Source: Sphingomonas sp. EC-HK361 (lineage in GTDB: Bacteria > Pseudomonadota > Alphaproteobacteria > Sphingomonadales > Sphingomonadaceae). From it: a stretch of DNA of 64,000 bases. Numbering within the stretch: the stretch's first letter is position 1; every line of letters starts with the position of its first letter. Of this stretch, positions 45,965-55,539 are shown piece after piece. The notes beneath the pieces were generated by a model. That model had not been told where the DNA came from, made no database searches, and was given only the letters and a program-made list of their open reading frames with translations. Where the stretch lies: positions 481,459 through 545,458 of the forward strand of contig NZ_LR701493.1 of assembly GCF_902498785.1 (NCBI RefSeq). The letters are read 5' to 3'. The position numbers and the translations under genes are program-made.

Positions 45965-46908
45965 GCGCGCGGTTCCGGCATATCGTGCTGCGCCCGATAC
46001 CAGCGGACGTAATCCGCGATCCCGGCATCGACGTCGGTAGCGAAGCGGAACCCCGCGGCATCGAGCGCGCCCGGTGCCGCGACGAGGCTGAACGGGTCGC
46101 CCGCGCGGCCTTCGCCCGAAAAGGCGAGGCACGCCGGGTCACGCCCGAAGGCGCGCGCCACGCTTTCGGCGATCCGCCGCACGCTGCCGGCCCGGGTGGA
46201 GCCGGCATTGACCACCGGCATCGCCGGCGACGCGAGCGGCGCCGCGGTGACGAGCGCGCGCACCACGTCGCGCACATGCGTCCAGTCGCGCAGTTCCTCC
46301 CCCGTGCCGCCCAGCGTCACCGGGTCGGCGCCGCTGGCAAGCTTTCCGCACAGGTCCCACAGCAGCTGCTTGGCAAGCCCGGGACCATAGACCGAGAACA
46401 GCCGCACCGCGACGACGTTCAGCGCAAAGCTGCCCGCCCAGCCGCGGCACACCGCCTCCATCGCGAACTTGTGCGCGCCGTAGGGGCTGAACGGCGCGGT
46501 CGCCGCGTCCTCGGCGATGCCGGCGCGGTGCAGGTCGCCGTAAACCGCCGCCGACGACACGATCACCAGCCTTGCGCCCGGTGCGCGGGTGCGCAGCCAG
46601 TCGAGCAGCATCCCCGTGCCGCCCACTGTCGCGCTGAAATCGCGGTAGGGATCGGCCAGCGACGCCCCGACCGATGATCCCCCCGCCAGGTGATAGACGG
46701 TGTCGGGCACGCCGGTTTCGCCGGCCAGCGTATCCAGCCCCGCCTGCGACAGCGCGCCCGCCGACCAGCCGCAGGTGGCGTCATCCAGCGCGCAGCCGCC
46801 GGCATCGATCAGGTCCAGCCCGGCGACGCGCGTCCCCGTCGCGGCGAGATGCCGCACGAGATGCCGGCCGATAAAGCCGCCGGCGCCGGTGACGAAGGCG
46901 AGGGTCAC
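45961..46908 (-). CDS. NAD-dependent epimerase/4-ketoreductase
   Basis: A 315-residue short-chain enzyme with FVTGAGGFIGRHLVRHLAAT and YGAHKFAMEAV (YxxxK). Together with a WbpM-like dehydratase it could act like WbpV/WbpK, reducing the 4-keto group to a UDP-QuiNAc- or FucNAc-type sugar; that is context inference. The GTG start overlaps the methyltransferase stop (GTGA). Confidence 0.85.
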   Translation of the reverse strand: MTLAFVTGAGGFIGRHLVRHLAATGTRVAGLDLIDAGGCALDDATCGWSAGALSQAGLDTLAGETGVPDTVYHLAGGSSVGASLADPYRDFSATVGGTGMLLDWLRTRAPGARLVIVSSAAVYGDLHRAGIAEDAATAPFSPYGAHKFAMEAVCRGWAGSFALNVVAVRLFSVYGPGLAKQLLWDLCGKLASGADPVTLGGTGEELRDWTHVRDVVRALVTAAPLASPAMPVVNAGSTRAGSVRRIAESVARAFGRDPACLAFSGEGRAGDPFSLVAAPGALDAAGFRFATDVDAGIADYVRWYRAQHDMPEPRA

Positions 46909-47771
46909 GCGCGCGCGGCTTGCCGGGGCTTGCGCGCGACGAAGGAGGCGTGGCGCCCCGGCCGCTTGTCGATCCGCGAGGCGAGGCGGCGCACCATCCC
47001 GCCGACCCCGGGCAGACCCAGCACGGCCGCGCCGACCGGGCGCAGCGGAGCGACCGGAATCAGCTGCGTGGCGATTCGGCGATTGATCTCGCCGGCCGAT
47101 TGCGGGCCATAATTGATCGGGCTGTCCAGCGACCCGATCGTGCGCTCCAGCACCAGGCCCGACGCCCTGATCGCGTCTTCATACACCGCCAGCGGATGCG
47201 CGTTCTCGCCGCCATAGCGGTGATGCAGCGCGTGGGAGGCGAAGAAGGCGGGCAGGTCGGCCGAGCTGTTGACGACATGCTCGCGCGCCGCGACGAAGAC
47301 GCCGCCCGGCCGCAGCACGCGGTGAAATTCGCGCGCCGCGGCCGGCAGGTCGTCGATGTGGTGCAGCACCGCGCGCGCGAAGATGACGTCGAACGATGCG
47401 TCCGCGAACGGCAGCCGCTCGGACAAATTCTCCTCGACCCGGATCGCCAGACCGGCCTGCGCAGCAAGCGCGCGGATCGCGCCGCCGCCGACGAGATCGC
47501 TCGGGTCGGGCTCCAGCGCGGTCACCGTGAAGCCGTCCTTCGCCAGCGCATAGCTGGCGATGCCGCGCCCGGCGCCCGCGTCCAGCGCCTCGCCGGGGCC
47601 GGTGCCGACGATCTTGCGCACCGCTGCCCATTCGTTGCTGCGCCAGTAGCGATCGGCCGCCTCGATCAGCGGATCGTCATAATAGGCGTCGCGCACGATA
47701 TCCTCGCGGCCGGGCTGATCGCGCAGCCAGCGAACTGCGTCCTCCCAATTGCCGTGGTGGGTGTCTGTCAT
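46905..47771 (-). CDS. SAM-dependent class I methyltransferase
   Basis: A 288-residue protein. Motif I is [41 protein letters not shown] is the motif II/III part. It probably O-methylates a sugar of the repeat unit or chain end (inference from position). ATGA overlap with the acetyltransferase. Confidence 0.85.
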   Translation of the reverse strand: MTDTHHGNWEDAVRWLRDQPGREDIVRDAYYDDPLIEAADRYWRSNEWAAVRKIVGTGPGEALDAGAGRGIASYALAKDGFTVTALEPDPSDLVGGGAIRALAAQAGLAIRVEENLSERLPFADASFDVIFARAVLHHIDDLPAAAREFHRVLRPGGVFVAAREHVVNSSADLPAFFASHALHHRYGGENAHPLAVYEDAIRASGLVLERTIGSLDSPINYGPQSAGEINRRIATQLIPVAPLRPVGAAVLGLPGVGGMVRRLASRIDKRPGRHASFVARKPRQAARA

Positions 47772-48343
47772 GAATCCGGTCCTGAAAGTGTGCGCAGGAC
47801 AACCGCCGGGTTGCCGCCGACGATCGTATAGGGCGCAACATCCTTGGTGACGACCGCCCCCGCCGCGACGATCGCGCCTTCGCCGATGGTGACGCCCTTT
47901 AGGATGATGGCGTTGAATCCGATCCACGCCTTATCGTCAATCCGTACCGGCGCGATTTTTACCGCGCTCCAATCCTTGGCGCCCCGTCCCCAGTCGAGGA
48001 CGTCTTGGGCGCGATCCTGCCACGCAATGCCATGCGAGTTGTGATCGACGACGGTCACGCCCCACGACATGACGACATCGTCACCCAGCGAGATTTCGCG
48101 CGCGAGGACGAAATGACTGGCGCCGACGTAACAGCGATCTCCGCACCGGAAGGACGCGTTGTCCCGGTCGAAGGATATTCGCGCGTTTATGATGCAGTCG
48201 TCACCGATGGACACGCGGCAGCCGAGTTTGGGCGCAACCTTGTCGAACCGCAGGCTCGACCGCGCACCGGTCACGCAATCGACGTGACCTTTCAGTCGAC
48301 GGCGGCCGAGCGCGTTTAGCGCTCGTTGCGCGATAGCCCTCAT
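47768..48343 (-). CDS. Hexapeptide-repeat acetyltransferase (WbbJ-like)
   Basis: A 191-residue left-handed beta-helix protein. Hexapeptide repeats run from [14 protein letters not shown] to [19 protein letters not shown], then [14 protein letters not shown], as in xenobiotic/maltose acetyltransferases; the loop VDHNSHGI holds the catalytic His. It would O-acetylate a sugar. The start at 48343 overlaps the next gene (ATGA). Its codon use is less GC-extreme than its neighbours. Confidence 0.88.
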   Translation of the reverse strand: MRAIAQRALNALGRRRLKGHVDCVTGARSSLRFDKVAPKLGCRVSIGDDCIINARISFDRDNASFRCGDRCYVGASHFVLAREISLGDDVVMSWGVTVVDHNSHGIAWQDRAQDVLDWGRGAKDWSAVKIAPVRIDDKAWIGFNAIILKGVTIGEGAIVAAGAVVTKDVAPYTIVGGNPAVVLRTLSGPDS

Positions 48344-49425
48344 GCGACGATTTCCACGAAGCGTTCCCACTGGCGCTGCTTGGAAAAACGGTCGGCGATC
48401 ATTGCGTGGCCTGCCCGCGCCATCGCCTTGCGCTGATCGTCATCGGCGTGAAGCGCGCGGATTCGATCGACGGCCTCTTGTGCGGATGCATAGGCGGCGA
48501 AGTGCTCACCCTGAACGATCCCGTCTGGATATCGCCCAATGTCGCTCACCAAGGCCGCGCCGCAGCCCATGGCCTCCCACACGCGCATGTTGCCGCGATC
48601 GCCGCCTGCCATGTCGATGGCGCCGTTCACGACGACCTTCGCCGTGCCGATCGCTTCGAGCAGGTCGAGGCCGAATACGGGACCACGTGCAACCGCACGG
48701 ATATCGCGATTGCGCCGATGCTTGGCGAGCGGCCCCATCCAGCCGAGCGGCGTCTCGGCAAGTCGGGTCAACCGGGAACGATCGAGGTGCATGACCACGT
48801 TCATGTCGAGGCGCAGCGCGGCAACCGCCTCGAGAATGAGCGCGCGACTGCGGTGATAACGGGAGTAGGTTCCGACGAACAGAACATCGATCGGACGATC
48901 GGTGCGATCCGCATAGCGATCCATTGCGGGGTCGTGCGCGGGCGCGAAATATTCGGCACGCGCGCCTTGTGCGCGGTATTGATCGAGCAGGCCGGGAAAG
49001 TTGTTGACGATCACGTCATGTTTCAGGAACCGACCGCCGGCAGATGGGGCCGCGCGCCATGCGACCGTCCGTTTCACGCTCCCCGGCAGCGTCGCCAGGA
49101 AGTCGTCGCCATATCGCATCGGATCGGTGTTGTAGAAGATTTCGGTGCGGTGATGCTCGATCTGCGCGCGCAGGATTTCCTCCAGCGTCGCGTTGGCGGG
49201 CAGGCCGTTCTCCTTCGCCCACAGCCGCTGCGAGAACTCGTCGTCGCCATTTGCGAAGAACGCCGTCTCCTCGACGTTCAGGATCGGCTGCAGGAAATGC
49301 GCCGCGCCGAACCGGTCGTCGAGAAACGCCGCCGTCGCGTCCGCGAAGCTGCGGCTGTCCTTCGTCAGCCGCGCGAGGCGCGGGCGATAGGACCGGTAGA
49401 CACCGCTGTTCTGGAAAATCCGCAT
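48340..49425 (-). CDS. Glycosyltransferase, GT-B (CgeB/GT1-like)
   Basis: A 361-residue protein. The Rossmann-like C-terminal half ([56 protein letters not shown]) has the GT1/CgeB layout; the N-terminal half is not recognised. Likely a further repeat-unit transferase. Confidence 0.75.
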   Translation of the reverse strand: MRIFQNSGVYRSYRPRLARLTKDSRSFADATAAFLDDRFGAAHFLQPILNVEETAFFANGDDEFSQRLWAKENGLPANATLEEILRAQIEHHRTEIFYNTDPMRYGDDFLATLPGSVKRTVAWRAAPSAGGRFLKHDVIVNNFPGLLDQYRAQGARAEYFAPAHDPAMDRYADRTDRPIDVLFVGTYSRYHRSRALILEAVAALRLDMNVVMHLDRSRLTRLAETPLGWMGPLAKHRRNRDIRAVARGPVFGLDLLEAIGTAKVVVNGAIDMAGGDRGNMRVWEAMGCGAALVSDIGRYPDGIVQGEHFAAYASAQEAVDRIRALHADDDQRKAMARAGHAMIADRFSKQRQWERFVEIVA

Positions 49426-49431
49426 GACGCT

Positions 49432-50811
49432 TCAATCACGATCGAGGGGGGCTAGGAATACCAGCGCGCAAAACAGCAGCCCGCCGCCCGTCACCAGCGA
49501 GGTCAACAGGCTGGTATTGGCGAGCGCCAGCATGAAGCCGGTGCCCCCTGCGACCATCAGCATCGTCCGCTCCTCCGCCACGAAGCGCGACATGATGCGC
49601 AGCGCGAATGCCCCGACGACGCTGGCCAGCGGCACGCCTACGATGCCAAGCGCCGCCATCCCGTCGGTCGCGAGGAAGTTGGCGTTCAGCTCTCCCAGCT
49701 CGAACGCGCTGCTCGGGATGAGGAACTGCTGCACCGTCTGGCCGACGCTCAGCGTGCCGTAGGGATAGGTGACGAACAGCGAAACGAGGCTGTTGTTCGA
49801 ATAATAGGTCAGCGGGAACAGGCTGAAGAACTGCTCGTACACGCCGTAGGTCGCGCCCGCGATCAGCAGCGTGCGCATGTAGAGCAGGGACACGAACTGG
49901 TTGATGCTGCCGCCCAGCGGATCATAGCGCATCAGCAGCGGCAGGGTGAGCACGAAGACGCCGATCAGCCCGACCAGCAGCAGCCGACCTCGCATCGCCG
50001 AATGCCCGTCGCGCAGGAAATACGCGCCAATGACGAACAGTGGCGAGAGCAGCACCGCCTTTGCGGCCAACGTGCCGTACAGGGTGATCTGGGCCAGCGC
50101 GCCCGCACCCGCGATCCAGTACCGCCGCGTGTGCAGTCCTGCCGCGACGAGGAAGGGATCGATCGCGCTCCCCAGAAGCGCGATCGAATAGCGAACGACC
50201 GGGTTCGTCGCCGCCTCGGCCGCGTCGAAACGCTGATTGTAGATGTCGTCCACGCCGACGAACTGGAACTGCGCACCGAAACTGACGACCACCATCACCA
50301 GCATCGCCAGCCACAGCGCGAACAGCGCGCCCCAGAACAGCTGCGACGGGATGACCGGTGCCTTGATCCGGCGCACGTCGCCGCGCACCAGCGCCAGGAA
50401 TGCGAAGCAGCCGGACAGCGTCGCGCCGAAAACCTGTGCCAGACGTCCCAGGTCGTCGGAAAACTGCATGACCGGGACCAGCAGGCAGGGCAGGAATATC
50501 AGGGCATAGACGAACCAGCCGGCGGCTTGCGCGAAGGTCGTCGGGCGAGCGACCAGCAGCAGCGCGGGGGTCGCCGCGACGATGCATGCGCCGTACAGCA
50601 GGACGTCGTTCGTCAGCCTGTAGGTGAAGCCGAAATAATCCCACCACAGCGACAGGACGTGATAGGCATAACACAGCGCGAACGCATAGATCAGCGCCAG
50701 CAGATACCTGCCGAGGCCGCCCGCCAGCATTGTGCCCGCCTGCGTGGAACCCGCATCCACGTCGGTTCGCATCTGCCTGTCAGGCGGGCTGTAGGCGGCT
50801 GTCAGGGGCAT
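49432..50811 (-). CDS. Wzy-like oligosaccharide repeat-unit polymerase
   Basis: A 459-residue protein with about 11 hydrophobic spans and one larger loop (about 170-220, GVDDIYNQRFDAAEAATN). No sequence motif identifies Wzy; the call rests on topology, size and position between AsnB and a glycosyltransferase in a locus with Wzx. The ATG at 50811 overlaps the asnB end by 10 bases; M14 (50772) is an alternative. Upstream longer readings lie in asnB. Confidence 0.7.
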   Translation of the reverse strand: MPLTAAYSPPDRQMRTDVDAGSTQAGTMLAGGLGRYLLALIYAFALCYAYHVLSLWWDYFGFTYRLTNDVLLYGACIVAATPALLLVARPTTFAQAAGWFVYALIFLPCLLVPVMQFSDDLGRLAQVFGATLSGCFAFLALVRGDVRRIKAPVIPSQLFWGALFALWLAMLVMVVVSFGAQFQFVGVDDIYNQRFDAAEAATNPVVRYSIALLGSAIDPFLVAAGLHTRRYWIAGAGALAQITLYGTLAAKAVLLSPLFVIGAYFLRDGHSAMRGRLLLVGLIGVFVLTLPLLMRYDPLGGSINQFVSLLYMRTLLIAGATYGVYEQFFSLFPLTYYSNNSLVSLFVTYPYGTLSVGQTVQQFLIPSSAFELGELNANFLATDGMAALGIVGVPLASVVGAFALRIMSRFVAEERTMLMVAGGTGFMLALANTSLLTSLVTGGGLLFCALVFLAPLDRD

Positions 50812-52649
50812 CGCCGGTCCAGATACCATTTCATGTTGATATAGGGCCATAGCCGGCCGACCGACGTCCAGTCCCAGCGCTTCGCCGCGGTCAGCGCGGT
50901 CACCCGCGCGCTCAGCGCCGTGCGGTCGACGATCGCGTCGAACGCGTCGTGCGGGGTCGCCAGCACCCGCGCGGCCCAGGTGCCGAGCGATCCGTTGAGC
51001 CAGGCGGGCATCTGCGAATTGAACCCGACCTTGCGGGTCGCGGTGCGGATCGATTCGGGCATGATTCCCGCCATTGCCGCGCGCGCCACCAGCTTCGAAT
51101 GCGTCGCGTCCGCCTTCATCGCGCCCGGCAGCGCCAGCGCGTAGGTGGCGAGCCGCCAGTCCATGAACGGCATCCGCACCTCGATCCCGTGTGCCATCGA
51201 CAGCCGGTCGAAATTGCGCAGGATCGTCGGCAGGACGCTGCCGTTGAACATCGCGTAGAGCCGCCGGTCGAATCCGGTGTAGCGATCGGGCAAGCGGTCG
51301 CCATAGGCCGCGATGGGCAGCCGGTCGGGCGGTGAGAGACCGGCGCCGCCGCGCAGGAAATAGCTGCGATCCATGCGCAGCGCGGCCAGCTTCGCGGTTT
51401 CGCTGATCCGCGCCGCCACGCGTCCGCCGCCGGCCTGGTCGCCGATCAGGTTGCGCAGCGCGAACGCCAGATTGCGCCCGCCCTGCCGGTATCCGCCGAT
51501 CATCTCGTCGGCGCCGTGCCCGTCCAGCGTCACGCGCACCCCGCCGCGCCGGACTTCCTGATAAATCCGCCACGGCGCGGTAGGCAGGCTGATATACACG
51601 TCGTCCAGCGCATCGAGCACGGTGTCGGCAAGCTCCGCCCCGTCATCGCCGCCCAGATCGAAGAAATGCGGGGTCACACCCGCATGGCGTGCCGCCTCGA
51701 TCGCCTCGGGCGTCTCGTCATGCGGCTGCCCGCTGAAGCTCGCGACGAAGGCGTGGCGCCAGTCGTCGCTCTCGCGTTCGTGCGCGCCGCCCGATCCGGC
51801 GATGTGCGCCATCGCGGATACGACCGCGGTCGAATCGAATCCCCCCGACAGGCAGCTGCCGATCGCCACGTCGCTGCGCATGCGAAGCCGGGTCGCATCG
51901 AGGAACAGGTCGCGGAAGCGCTCCGCTGCTTCCGGCATCGCCGCAGGTATATCGTCGCTCAGCGCCTCGGCGGTCACCCACCAGCGCGACACGGTCAGCC
52001 GGCCGTTCTTCAGCAGGGCGCTGTGCCCACCGGGCAGGCGTCTGATGCCGGTGTGTAGCGTGTATTCGGACCCCTCGACCCCGAACGGATCGAACAGCAG
52101 GCGGCGTGCGACCTCCGTCGCCGGGCTGCGATCGACGAAGGGCAGGGTCAGCAGCGCGCGCACTTCGGAGGCGAAGGCGAAGCGCGTCCCTGCCTGCGCG
52201 TAGACCAGCGGCTTGATGCCGAACCGGTCGCGCGCGAAGAAGACCTCGCCGCTGGCATTGTCGCGAATCGCTAGCGCCCACATCCCGTTGAGCCGCGGCA
52301 GCATCGCCGGTCCCCAGGCGATATAGCTCTGCAGCAGCACTTCGGTGTCGCCATCGGTGCGAAAAACGACCCCCTTTGCCGCCAGCTCGGCCCGCAGCTC
52401 AAGAAAGTTGAAGATCTCGCCATTGAAAACAATGGCATACCGGCCGTCCTCGCTGAGGAAGGGCTGGTCCGATCGTGCTTCGGTATCGATGATCGCCAGA
52501 CGGGCATGCACGAACCCGCATGCGCGGTCTTCGGAGAGCCACGTCTGCTGCCCGTCCGGTCCGCGGTGTGACAGGCACGATCCGAGCCCGGCGAGCAGTG
52601 CCTGCTCGACCGGGGCTGCGGTATCGATGATGCCGGCGATGCCGCACAC
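50802..52649 (-). CDS. AsnB-type glutamine amidotransferase / asparagine synthase-like
   Basis: A 615-residue protein. After GTG the second residue is Cys (CGIAGIIDT), the Ntn nucleophile of the glutaminase, with SHRGPDGQQT and IVFNGEIFNFLELRAEL. The synthetase domain has PP-loop SGGFDSTAVV and the DGHGADEMIGGYRQG motif. Inside a polysaccharide cluster such proteins (for example WbpS) are thought to amidate uronic acids. Start and wzx stop are four bases apart. Confidence 0.9.
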   Translation of the reverse strand: MCGIAGIIDTAAPVEQALLAGLGSCLSHRGPDGQQTWLSEDRACGFVHARLAIIDTEARSDQPFLSEDGRYAIVFNGEIFNFLELRAELAAKGVVFRTDGDTEVLLQSYIAWGPAMLPRLNGMWALAIRDNASGEVFFARDRFGIKPLVYAQAGTRFAFASEVRALLTLPFVDRSPATEVARRLLFDPFGVEGSEYTLHTGIRRLPGGHSALLKNGRLTVSRWWVTAEALSDDIPAAMPEAAERFRDLFLDATRLRMRSDVAIGSCLSGGFDSTAVVSAMAHIAGSGGAHERESDDWRHAFVASFSGQPHDETPEAIEAARHAGVTPHFFDLGGDDGAELADTVLDALDDVYISLPTAPWRIYQEVRRGGVRVTLDGHGADEMIGGYRQGGRNLAFALRNLIGDQAGGGRVAARISETAKLAALRMDRSYFLRGGAGLSPPDRLPIAAYGDRLPDRYTGFDRRLYAMFNGSVLPTILRNFDRLSMAHGIEVRMPFMDWRLATYALALPGAMKADATHSKLVARAAMAGIMPESIRTATRKVGFNSQMPAWLNGSLGTWAARVLATPHDAFDAIVDRTALSARVTALTAAKRWDWTSVGRLWPYINMKWYLDRRCP

Positions 52650-52653
52650 GTCG

Positions 52654-53943
52654 TCAAACTCCCTGGAAGCCGGCGGACGACGCGCCGCGCAGCTTGAATA
52701 GGCACAGGATGACGAACGCGACCCCAAGTGTGCAAACCGTCGCGGCATGTAGCGCCACAGCCGTATACAGGTTCAGGTGCAGCGTGACGACCGCGATCCA
52801 CGCGGTGCCGATGAAGATCGGCCAGCATATGTCCCAGGCTGACTGGAGCCGGAAAGCGCTGAGCGACACAAGTGTCTGGTTGACGATGCCTGATACCAGC
52901 GCGACCGCATAGCTGAAAATCAGGATTCGCGCGATGGCAATCGCCTGATCCCAGCCGGCGCCGAAAATGATCCGGAACGCCGTTGGAATGAGCAGATAGG
53001 CAATTGCAGCGCCCGTGCCCGATATCACGGCCGTAGCCAGCACGATTCGCAGCACGACCTTGCGCACGCCGGCGCGGTTGCCTTCGCGGATTTGCGCGGT
53101 GATCCGGCCGGCAAACACCTGGCTTCCAGCATTCACGACCATCGCCACCGGGACGCCCATGGCGCGGTCAACGAGGCCATACTGGCCGGCCGCCGCCGCG
53201 CCGAAGACGTGAAACACCATGAAGGGAGTCAGCATCGCGCCGCCCGAATTCGCGAGCGCGCCGGGCAGCGAGATCACCGCCATCTCCCAATGACGGCGGA
53301 CGAACTGCGCTAGGTTACGAAATCGTGCGCCCGGCTGCCCCTCCGGTTGACCGCTGCGAACGAAGCTGAGCGCGAGGGCCCCGCCGGCGATGCGTCCGAC
53401 GACGTCAGCGGTAATGAGTCCCCACAGAGTCGGCCTGGCCGCCGCGATCGTCAGGGCGACCACGGCATAGACCAGCACTTGGCTGACCTTCACGGCAGCC
53501 AGCCGCGAGAAGCTCTGGTCGCGGATAAGCTTGTAGGACGCGACCTGCGCAAAGCCATTACCGGCGAGGCCGAGACCGAGAAAGACTGCGGGAAATCCGA
53601 TCCCAGGCCCGACCAATCCGTAAATCGACAAGGCCGTCGCAACCACGACACTCGTCGCGAGAACGAGTCCGAACAACGACGCGACGGTGTGGTGCGCTTC
53701 GTCGTCCGGCTTCGACAGAAGCGTCAGTTCGATCCGCAGCGCCACGGCCACGGTCGCGAAGATCAGCAACGAGAGATAGAGCTGGAAGACGCCGAACGCC
53801 TCCGGCGCGAAGGTGCGTGCCAGAATCGGCAGGATCAGCAGGCCGATCGCCTGCGCGCCAGCCGTGCCGGACATGACCGTCAGCAGATCGCGAACCGTCG
53901 AACGCGGTCGCGTCGGCTTGTCCGCGACCGGGGCGCTCGTCAC
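52654..53943 (-). CDS. Wzx-like flippase
   Basis: A 429-residue membrane protein with about 12 spans, MATE/MVF-like. TVMSGTAGAQAIGLLILPILAR at the start and FQLYLSLLIFATVAVALRIELTLL are typical of polysaccharide biosynthesis proteins. It would turn lipid-linked repeat units to the periplasm. The GTG start overlaps the aminotransferase stop (GTGA). Base use is less GC-extreme than in infB or smc. Confidence 0.9.
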   Translation of the reverse strand: MTSAPVADKPTRPRSTVRDLLTVMSGTAGAQAIGLLILPILARTFAPEAFGVFQLYLSLLIFATVAVALRIELTLLSKPDDEAHHTVASLFGLVLATSVVVATALSIYGLVGPGIGFPAVFLGLGLAGNGFAQVASYKLIRDQSFSRLAAVKVSQVLVYAVVALTIAAARPTLWGLITADVVGRIAGGALALSFVRSGQPEGQPGARFRNLAQFVRRHWEMAVISLPGALANSGGAMLTPFMVFHVFGAAAAGQYGLVDRAMGVPVAMVVNAGSQVFAGRITAQIREGNRAGVRKVVLRIVLATAVISGTGAAIAYLLIPTAFRIIFGAGWDQAIAIARILIFSYAVALVSGIVNQTLVSLSAFRLQSAWDICWPIFIGTAWIAVVTLHLNLYTAVALHAATVCTLGVAFVILCLFKLRGASSAGFQGV

Positions 53944-55046
53944 GCCCCCGCCGCCTCCCGCACCGCTGCCGCGACGATATCCTGCTGCGCCGGCGTCAGC
54001 TCGGCGAAGATCGGCAGCGACAGGATGCGGGTCTGCGCGCGGTGGGCGACGGGGAAATCCGCAGAGGTGTGGCCGCGATCGGCATAGGCCGGCAGGAAGG
54101 GCAGCGCGCGGCGGTAGTTGATGACCGTCGGCACGCCCTTCGCCTTCAGCGCATCGGCCAGCGCGTCGCGGCTGTCGGTTTCGATCACATAGAGGTGATA
54201 CACATGCTCGCGACCCTCGGCCTCGGTGGGCGTCGTGATGCCCGGAATGCCGGCGAGAAGCGTGTCGTAACGGTGCGCGACGGCGCGGCGGCGTGCGGTC
54301 CAGTCGCGCAGGTGCGGCAGCTTCACCCGCAGGATCCCCGCCTGCAGCCCGTCGAGCCGGCTGTTGATGCCCTCGATCTCGTGATCGCCCTTCTTGATCC
54401 CGCCGTGGCGCGCGAAGCGGGCCATCTTGTAGGCCAGGTCGTCGCTGTTCGTGGTCGCGGCGCCGGCATCGCCCATCGCGCCGAGATTCTTGCCCGGATA
54501 GAAGGACCAGGACGCGATATCGCCGAAGGTGCCGACCTGGCGCCCCTCATAGGCGGCGAGATGCGACTGCGCGCAATCCTCGATCACCCACAGGCCGCGG
54601 CGGCGGGCGATCGCCATGATCGGGTCCATGTCGGCAGGCTGGCCGTAGAGATGGACCGGGATGATGCCGACGGTGCGGTCGGTGATCTTCGCCTCGATGA
54701 GCGCGGGGTCGATCGTGTGAGTCACGGGATCGATGTCGACGAACACCGCCTTCGCGCCGTGCTGGCCGACGGTTTCGCTAGTCGAGATCCAGCTCTGTGC
54801 CGGCACGATCACCTCGTCGCCGGGCTTCACGCCGAGCGCGTGCATGGCAATGTACAGCGTGTCGGTGCCGTTGGCGGCCGAAACGCAGTGCGTGGCCTGC
54901 ATCAGCTCAGCATATTCGGCCTCGAACGCCTCGACGTCGGGACCGCGCACGAAGCTGCTGTTGGCGATGGTGCGCGCGATGGCTGCGTCGATTTCGTCCT
55001 TCAGCGCAAGATACTGGGCATGCAGATCGACGAACGGGACGGACAT
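53940..55046 (-). CDS. DegT/DnrJ/EryC1 family sugar aminotransferase
   Basis: A 368-residue PLP enzyme. The PLP Lys is in SFYPGKNLGAMGDAGA, with IEDCAQSHLAAYEGR (Asp/Gln) and ARHGGIKKGDHEIEGINSRLDGLQAGIL. It has GGAGG before the ATG. With the acyltransferase and oxidoreductase it could make a 3-amino sugar (WbpE-like). Confidence 0.92.
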   Translation of the reverse strand: MSVPFVDLHAQYLALKDEIDAAIARTIANSSFVRGPDVEAFEAEYAELMQATHCVSAANGTDTLYIAMHALGVKPGDEVIVPAQSWISTSETVGQHGAKAVFVDIDPVTHTIDPALIEAKITDRTVGIIPVHLYGQPADMDPIMAIARRRGLWVIEDCAQSHLAAYEGRQVGTFGDIASWSFYPGKNLGAMGDAGAATTNSDDLAYKMARFARHGGIKKGDHEIEGINSRLDGLQAGILRVKLPHLRDWTARRRAVAHRYDTLLAGIPGITTPTEAEGREHVYHLYVIETDSRDALADALKAKGVPTVINYRRALPFLPAYADRGHTSADFPVAHRAQTRILSLPIFAELTPAQQDIVAAAVREAAGA

Positions 55047-55068
55047 GTGGCCTCCGGGCAAGAAAGAA

Positions 55069-55536
55069 TCAACCGTGGCGGCGCAAAAGGCGCGCCGGGT
55101 TGCCGGCATAGATGCCCGGCTGGGCGATGGATTTCGTGACGACCGATCCCGCGCCGATCACGACATCGTCGCAGATCGACACCGGCATGATCGTCGCGTT
55201 CGAACCGATCGAGACGCGGTTGCCGATCGCGGTCGATTCCCACTTGCTGGTGTCGCCGCGTGCCGGCCCGCCGCCCGCGAAGCGGTCGTTCACGAACATC
55301 ACGCCGTGGCCGATGAAGCAATCCTCGCCGATCGTCACCAGCTCGCACACGAAGCTGTGGCTCTGCACGCGCGTGCGCGCACCGATGACGACGCCCTTCT
55401 GCACTTCGCAGAACGGCCCGACGAACACGCCGTCGCCGAGGGTGCACTCATAAAGGTTGCTGGGTTCGACGATCGTCACGCCCTCGCCGGCGGCGACATC
55501 GCGCACGCTTGCGGTGTGGCGCTTCATTCCCGACAC
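55069..55536 (-). CDS. Hexapeptide-repeat N-acyltransferase (WbpD-like)
   Basis: A 155-residue beta-helix protein: YECTLGDGVFVGPFCEVQKG, RVQSHSFVCELVTIGEDCFI, then ICDDVVIGAGSVVTKSIAQP and GIYAGNPARLLRR. It would N-acetylate the amino group made by the neighbouring aminotransferase. GTG at 55536 or ATG at 55527 may be the start. Confidence 0.88.
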   Translation of the reverse strand: MSGMKRHTASVRDVAAGEGVTIVEPSNLYECTLGDGVFVGPFCEVQKGVVIGARTRVQSHSFVCELVTIGEDCFIGHGVMFVNDRFAGGGPARGDTSKWESTAIGNRVSIGSNATIMPVSICDDVVIGAGSVVTKSIAQPGIYAGNPARLLRRHG

Positions 55537-55539
55537 GCC

